DNA of 38,501 bases from Thioclava sp. SK-1 (GTDB taxonomy: Bacteria > Pseudomonadota > Alphaproteobacteria > Rhodobacterales > Rhodobacteraceae). Shown piece by piece: positions 34,691 to 38,501 of the stretch (position 1 is its first letter; each line of letters starts with the position of its first letter). Below the pieces are notes generated by a model. That model was not told where the DNA came from. It did not search any database and saw only the letters and a list, made by a program, of their open reading frames with translations. Made by a program: the position numbers and the translations under genes. The stretch spans positions 1 to 38,501 of the forward strand of contig NZ_MDHA01000068.1 of assembly GCF_001705665.1 (NCBI RefSeq), read 5' to 3'.

Positions 34691-35680
34691 TTGCGTCACT
34701 TTACAAAGACATTCCGTATGGCGGCATCGGCAGCTGTGATCAGTGCGGGTTTCGCAGGGGTTGCTCAGGCTGAGGCATGGCGCACATGGGCCATTCACCC
34801 GGAGGGCTATCCCAATGTCACCGCGCTGGAGCAATTCGCCAGCGATGTGACGACGGCGACCGAAGGCCGGATTGAACCAACCGTCTACGCCAATGGTGTT
34901 TTGGGCTCGCAGCCTGATGCGATTGAACAGGTGCGTGCGGGTGCCATCGCGGTCGGCAATTTCAATATGGGACCGATGGGTGAGATCGTTCCAGCGACCA
35001 ATGTGCTGTCTTTGCCGTTCATTTTCCGCGATGTCGATCACATGCATAAGGTGATGGATGGCGATATCGGCCAGCAATTCTCGGATGCGCTGTCCGAGCA
35101 GGGGCTTGTTGCATTGTCCTGGATGGATAGCGGATCGCGCAGCTTCTATAATACCAAACGCCCGATTGAAACCCCTGCCGATATGGCTGGTTTGAAATTC
35201 CGCGTTATGAACAATGACCTGTATGTTCAGATGGTGGACAAGCTGGGTGGAAATGCCACGCCAATGGCATATGGAGAGGTCTATCAATCCCTGAAGACGG
35301 GCGTAATCGATGGGGCGGAAAACAATTACCCGTCCTTTGAAAGCTCCAACCACTATGAAGTGGCGAAGTTTTATTCGATCACCAACCACCTGATCATCCC
35401 GGAATGTATCTGCGTGTCGACCCGCGTGTGGGATAAAGTGTCCGATGCGGATAAAGCACTGGTGACAGAAGCGGCAATTGCGGCGGCCAAAACCCAGCGA
35501 GAGCTATGGGCCGAGCGGTCCGATCAATCAAAAGCGGATGTGATCGCCAGCGGTGTCGCCGTGAATGAGGTCCAGGATGCCAAAGCATTCCAGGATGCGA
35601 TGGAGCCGGTTTATGCTGATTTCATTGCTGCTAATCCTGATCTCGAAACTCTGATCCGCGACATTCAGGCCGTCAACTGA
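34691..35680 (+). CDS. dctP: TRAP transporter solute-binding protein (DctP), probably for hexuronate
   Basis: This 329-residue periplasmic protein has a signal peptide (cleaved after GVAQA) and the DctP fold: SLPFIFRDVDHMHKVMDG, then GSRSFYNTKRPIETPADMAGLKFRVMNN with the arginine that binds the substrate carboxylate, and GVIDGAENNYPSFESSNHYEVAKFYS. The start is TTG 34691, seven bases after GGGAGGA; no better in-frame start precedes the signal peptide. Genes for uronate dehydrogenase and an aldehyde dehydrogenase follow in the same run, which points to D-galacturonate or D-glucuronate as ligand. A GC-rich hairpin separates it from dctQ. Confidence 0.92.
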   Translation: MRHFTKTFRMAASAAVISAGFAGVAQAEAWRTWAIHPEGYPNVTALEQFASDVTTATEGRIEPTVYANGVLGSQPDAIEQVRAGAIAVGNFNMGPMGEIVPATNVLSLPFIFRDVDHMHKVMDGDIGQQFSDALSEQGLVALSWMDSGSRSFYNTKRPIETPADMAGLKFRVMNNDLYVQMVDKLGGNATPMAYGEVYQSLKTGVIDGAENNYPSFESSNHYEVAKFYSITNHLIIPECICVSTRVWDKVSDADKALVTEAAIAAAKTQRELWAERSDQSKADVIASGVAVNEVQDAKAFQDAMEPVYADFIAANPDLETLIRDIQAVN

Positions 35681-35687
35681 TCTTACG

Positions 35688-35714
35688 CCCGCCCCGGCAG
35701 CGGGGCGGGTCTTT
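35688..35714 (+). other. Intra-operon GC hairpin between dctP and dctQ
   Basis: CCCGCCCC-N6-GGGGCGGG forms an eight-base-pair stem seven bases after the dctP stop, followed only by TCTTTC. It could stop part of the transcripts or protect the dctP message, giving more binding protein than membrane subunits. Confidence 0.65.
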
Positions 35715-35726
35715 CGGAGTGTCATT

Positions 35727-36227
35727 ATGACGTTGCAACCTCAGGCTGGGGCAGGGGCCGTGTATCGCCTGCTTGATCTTATTTCGCAGATCTGTGTGGT
35801 GATTGCCGGAACGGGTCTGGTGACCTTGATCGTCATTTTTGGTTGGCTGGTCTGGGGTCGCTATGTGATGAATGACACGCCAACCTGGGTGGAGCAATTG
35901 GCCCTGCTGCTGGTGGTGTGGATTACCTTTTTGGGCGCCGCTGCGGGTGTATGGGGCCGATCGCATCTAGCTGTTGATTTCCTGCGTGACGCCTTTCCGC
36001 GCCCGGTCGCCATTGTCATGACATGGCTTGCGATGTTTGGCGTTTTGGCCTTTTCGCTGTGCCTTGGCTGGCAAGGCGCGATCCTGGCATCAAACACATG
36101 GCCGCGTACCGTGCCCATGCTGGGCGTGTCCGAGGGGCTGCGCGCCGTTCCTATGGCGATTTGCGGTGCCTTAAGCGCTGTATTCACCCTGTATCAAATG
36201 TATCAAACCGCAAAGGGCCGTGGCTGA
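35727..36227 (+). CDS. dctQ: TRAP transporter small membrane subunit (DctQ)
   Basis: This 166-residue protein has four membrane helices and the DctQ core phrase NDTPTWVEQLALLLVVWITFLGAAAGVWGRSHLAVDFL. It links the binding protein to the large subunit. GGAG precedes ATG by a few bases. It ends within the beginning of dctM. Confidence 0.92.
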   Translation: MTLQPQAGAGAVYRLLDLISQICVVIAGTGLVTLIVIFGWLVWGRYVMNDTPTWVEQLALLLVVWITFLGAAAGVWGRSHLAVDFLRDAFPRPVAIVMTWLAMFGVLAFSLCLGWQGAILASNTWPRTVPMLGVSEGLRAVPMAICGALSAVFTLYQMYQTAKGRG

Positions 36228-37506
36228 CATGGGGTTGTCTTTACTTTTTGGGTTATTTGCCCTTGGTCTGATCTGTGGGATGCCGGTGGCTTTCGCGCTT
36301 GGCCTTGCTGCGGTTGGTGGCTTTATTTATGAAGGCCTGCCGCTGTTTATCGGGTTTCAGCGGGTTTTGTCAGGTATTTCAGTGTTTTCACTGCTGGCCA
36401 TTCCGTTCTTTATCTTCGCCGGAGAGCTGATGATGCATGGCGGGATCGCCGGGCGTTTGGTCCGGCTTGCGTCCTCTGCCGTTGGATCGATGCGCGGTGG
36501 GCTGGGTATTGTCAACGTGGCGTCTTCGATGCTGTTTGGCGGTATTTCCGGCTCTGCTGTGGCCGATACTTCGGCGCTTGGTTCAATCTTGATTCCGGTG
36601 ATGAAGGAAAAGGGCTATGACCCCGATTACGCGGTGAATGTCACGGTCACTTCCTCGGTGGCGGGTGTGGTCATTCCGCCGTCACATAACATGATCCTAT
36701 ATGCGGTGGCCGCTGGCGGCATTTCGGTGTCTAAACTGTTTATTGCCGGTGTGGTGCCGGGGGTTTTGATGTGTCTGTGCCTTGGCGTGGTCGCTTGGGT
36801 CGTGGCCGTGCGCCGTGGCTACCCGGCCGAACAATTTCCGGGCTGGGGCGCGCTTGGATATTCTTTCGTGACCGCATTGCCGGGGCTGATGACAGCGATC
36901 ATCGTCGTGGGCGGAGTGCTGTCTGGTGTGATGACGGTGACGGAATCAGGTGCATTTGGTGCCATCTGGGCGGTGCTGGTGACAATCTTTGTCTACCGTG
37001 AACTGACCTGGGCCAAATTTAAGCTGGCGGTTGCCACCTCGGTGCGGACCACGGCGCTGGTGATGTTATTGGTGGCGACGGCATCGGCCTTTTCTTACCT
37101 GTTGACGTTGTATCGCGTGCCAGAGCTTTTGGCGACCGCGGTCACCGGGATCTCGGACAATCCGATCGTTATCTTGCTGCTGTTGAACCTGATCTTGTTG
37201 GTGCTTGGCATGATCATGGATATGGCCGCGCTGATCTTGATCTGTACACCGATCTTCTTGCCGGTGGCGGTCAATTTGGGCATGGATCCTATACAGTTCG
37301 GCGTAATTATGATGATGAACCTTGGGCTTGGGTTATGCACCCCTCCAGTAGGGGCCTGTTTGTTCGTGGGCTGTGTTGTTGGCGGTGTACGGATGGAGAA
37401 TGCGGTCAAATCCATCTTGCCGTTTTACGGCGCGATCTTGGTGGCGCTGCTGCTGGTGACCTATGTGCCCGCGTTTTCCATGTTCTTGCCAAATATGATG
37501 GAGTGA
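36220..37506 (+). CDS. dctM: TRAP transporter large membrane subunit (DctM)
   Basis: This 428-residue sodium-driven transport subunit has about twelve helices and family motifs: AIPFFIFAGELMMHGGIAGRLV, MLFGGISGSAVADTSALGSILIP, and GVVIPPSHNMILYAVAAG. Length is standard. The start may be GTG 36220 (overlapping dctQ by eight bases) or ATG 36229; AAAGGG at 36212-36217 is close to the first and far from the second. The uronate dehydrogenase gene begins four bases after its stop, so all four genes appear to be one transcript. Confidence 0.95.
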   Translation: MADMGLSLLFGLFALGLICGMPVAFALGLAAVGGFIYEGLPLFIGFQRVLSGISVFSLLAIPFFIFAGELMMHGGIAGRLVRLASSAVGSMRGGLGIVNVASSMLFGGISGSAVADTSALGSILIPVMKEKGYDPDYAVNVTVTSSVAGVVIPPSHNMILYAVAAGGISVSKLFIAGVVPGVLMCLCLGVVAWVVAVRRGYPAEQFPGWGALGYSFVTALPGLMTAIIVVGGVLSGVMTVTESGAFGAIWAVLVTIFVYRELTWAKFKLAVATSVRTTALVMLLVATASAFSYLLTLYRVPELLATAVTGISDNPIVILLLLNLILLVLGMIMDMAALILICTPIFLPVAVNLGMDPIQFGVIMMMNLGLGLCTPPVGACLFVGCVVGGVRMENAVKSILPFYGAILVALLLVTYVPAFSMFLPNMME

Positions 37507-37510
37507 TCTG

Positions 37511-38308
37511 ATGTTGAACCGTATTTTGATCACTGGGGCGGCAGGGCAGTTGGGTGCTGTGTTGCGCCAAAAGCTGAAACCCCATGCAAAAATGCTGCGT
37601 CTGTCCGATATTACCGATCTGGGCGTGGCGGCGCCGGGTGAAGAAATTGTCCTGTGTGACTTGGCCGATGGTGCGGCGGTCGATGCATTGGTCGAAGGCT
37701 GTGATGCCATCGTGCATCTTGGTGGGATCTCGGTTGAGAAAAGCTTTGATCTGATCGAATCTGCAAATCTGCGCGGCGTCTATAATCTCTATGAGGCGGC
37801 GCGAATGCACGGCCTGCCGCGGATCATCTTTGCCAGCTCGAACCACACGATTGGGTTTTATACCCAAGATCAGCGTCTGTCCCATACCGATCCGTTCCGC
37901 CCAGATAGCCTTTATGGTGTGTCCAAGATATTTGGAGAGGCGGTCGCAAGCCTTTATCACGATAAATTTGGCCAAGAAAGCGCGTTGGTTCGGATCGGGT
38001 CCTGCACGCCAGCCCCTGAGAATTACCGCATGTTATCAACATGGTTCAGTCATGAAGATTTCGTGTCATTGATCATGGCCGCCTTTACAGCGCCCCGTCT
38101 GGGTTGCACCGTTGTGTGGGGGCAATCGGCGAATGACGCGGGTTGGTGGGATAATTCTCATGCTGCGTTTTTGGGCTGGGTGCCGCGCGACAATGCGCAG
38201 GCCTATGCCGAACAGATTGCCAAAACGGTGCCGCGCCCTAACCGCAATGATGCGGTCGCAACCTATCAGGGCGGTGTTTTCACCGATGAACCTATTCACC
38301 AAAGCTAA
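37511..38308 (+). CDS. udh: Uronate dehydrogenase (NAD-dependent)
   Basis: This enzyme oxidises D-galacturonate or D-glucuronate to the aldaro-lactone, the first step of the oxidative hexuronate route. The 265 residues equal the length of Agrobacterium Udh. Seen are the nucleotide-binding ITGAAGQLG, a substrate-contact stretch IIFASSNHTIGFY (S110, N111), the catalytic pair in SLYGVSK (Y135, K139), and RIGSCTPAPENYRMLSTWFSH, which is typical of this enzyme and not of sugar-nucleotide epimerases. Position after a TRAP transporter supports the call. Lactone opening and dehydration enzymes would be needed and may follow outside the window. Confidence 0.93.
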   Translation: MLNRILITGAAGQLGAVLRQKLKPHAKMLRLSDITDLGVAAPGEEIVLCDLADGAAVDALVEGCDAIVHLGGISVEKSFDLIESANLRGVYNLYEAARMHGLPRIIFASSNHTIGFYTQDQRLSHTDPFRPDSLYGVSKIFGEAVASLYHDKFGQESALVRIGSCTPAPENYRMLSTWFSHEDFVSLIMAAFTAPRLGCTVVWGQSANDAGWWDNSHAAFLGWVPRDNAQAYAEQIAKTVPRPNRNDAVATYQGGVFTDEPIHQS

Positions 38309-38327
38309 TACGCTAAGGAGAGACACG

Positions 38328-38501
38328 ATGGACGGACAATTGACATTCACGCCGCATGGTCAGCATTTGATTGCGGGCGATTGGGTTTCAGGGACGGCGT
38401 TTTTTGCGTCGAGCCCGGCGCATGGGCCCAGCCATGATTTCAGCGTGGGCACGGTTGATCTTGTGGATCGCGCGGTGCAGGCGGCCGAAGATGCGTTTTG
38501 G
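38328..38501 (+). CDS. Aldehyde dehydrogenase start, probably 2-ketoglutarate semialdehyde dehydrogenase (cut by window edge)
   Basis: Only 58 residues are visible: MDGQLTFTPHGQHLIAGDWV, then a short loop and VDLVDRAVQAAEDAFW. This is the beginning of an ALDH-superfamily protein; the HLIAGDWV and AVQAAEDAF segments are typical. AAGGAG lies seven bases before ATG. The oxidative uronate pathway ends with oxidation of 2-ketoglutarate semialdehyde, so that substrate is inferred from context. The catalytic cysteine and glutamate lie outside the window. Confidence 0.75.
   Translation, partial: MDGQLTFTPHGQHLIAGDWVSGTAFFASSPAHGPSHDFSVGTVDLVDRAVQAAEDAFW

Overview
The window looks like a chromosome segment of an alphaproteobacterium, most likely Rhodobacterales (Roseobacter group). 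The DNA is moderately GC-rich. It is packed with TRAP and tripartite tricarboxylate (TTT) solute transporters, carries a pobA beside a PcaQ-like LysR gene, and has TGA-N9-TCA 'Iron-Rhodo-box' motifs in front of the iron genes. The genus cannot be read from the sequence alone.

Layout. 1-0.8 kb: remains of two insertion sequences, an IS110-family transposase cut by the window edge and a broken IS3-family orfB. 0.8-1.6 kb: a small exported repeat protein with a strong terminator. 1.6-8.25 kb: a TetR regulator divergent from a complete tripartite RND efflux operon (adaptor, pump, outer-membrane factor), with an array of TTGC/GCAA palindromes between them. 8.28-8.85 kb: a DsbA-fold protein. 9.0-25.4 kb: a catecholate siderophore island. 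25.6-32.25 kb: a LysR regulator divergent from tctC-tctB-tctA, a gamma-glutamyltransferase-family gene and a bile-acid-symporter-family gene. 32.29-34.47 kb: pobA divergent from its LysR neighbour. 34.6-38.5 kb: a TRAP transporter followed by uronate dehydrogenase and the start of an aldehyde dehydrogenase, which together suggest oxidative hexuronate catabolism.

The siderophore island is the main point of interest. It holds every catalytic step of an enterobactin-type pathway. EntC, a stand-alone isochorismatase and EntA make 2,3-dihydroxybenzoate (DHB). EntE loads DHB onto a free-standing 79-residue aryl carrier protein. A 1295-residue EntF-like NRPS (C-A-T-TE), whose adenylation pocket reads as the serine code, would condense and cyclise DHB-Ser. 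Uptake and release parts lie between the two biosynthetic operons: a periplasmic binding protein, one permease, one ATPase, an IroE/Fes-like esterase and a YncE-like beta-propeller. Predicted product: enterobactin or a close DHB-Ser lactone.

Two features stand out. First, the TonB-dependent receptor gene divergent from entC is interrupted by one in-frame TAG; the rest of the frame is intact for about 704 codons, so production genes look whole while the local receptor looks broken. Second, the main iron promoters (receptor, YncE-like, binding protein/esterase, entE operon) each carry a TGA-N9-TCA or one-mismatch site, which suggests one iron regulator (RirA/IscR type) controls the island. No phosphopantetheinyl transferase or EntS-type exporter is visible; the adjacent RND pump is a possible but unproven exporter.
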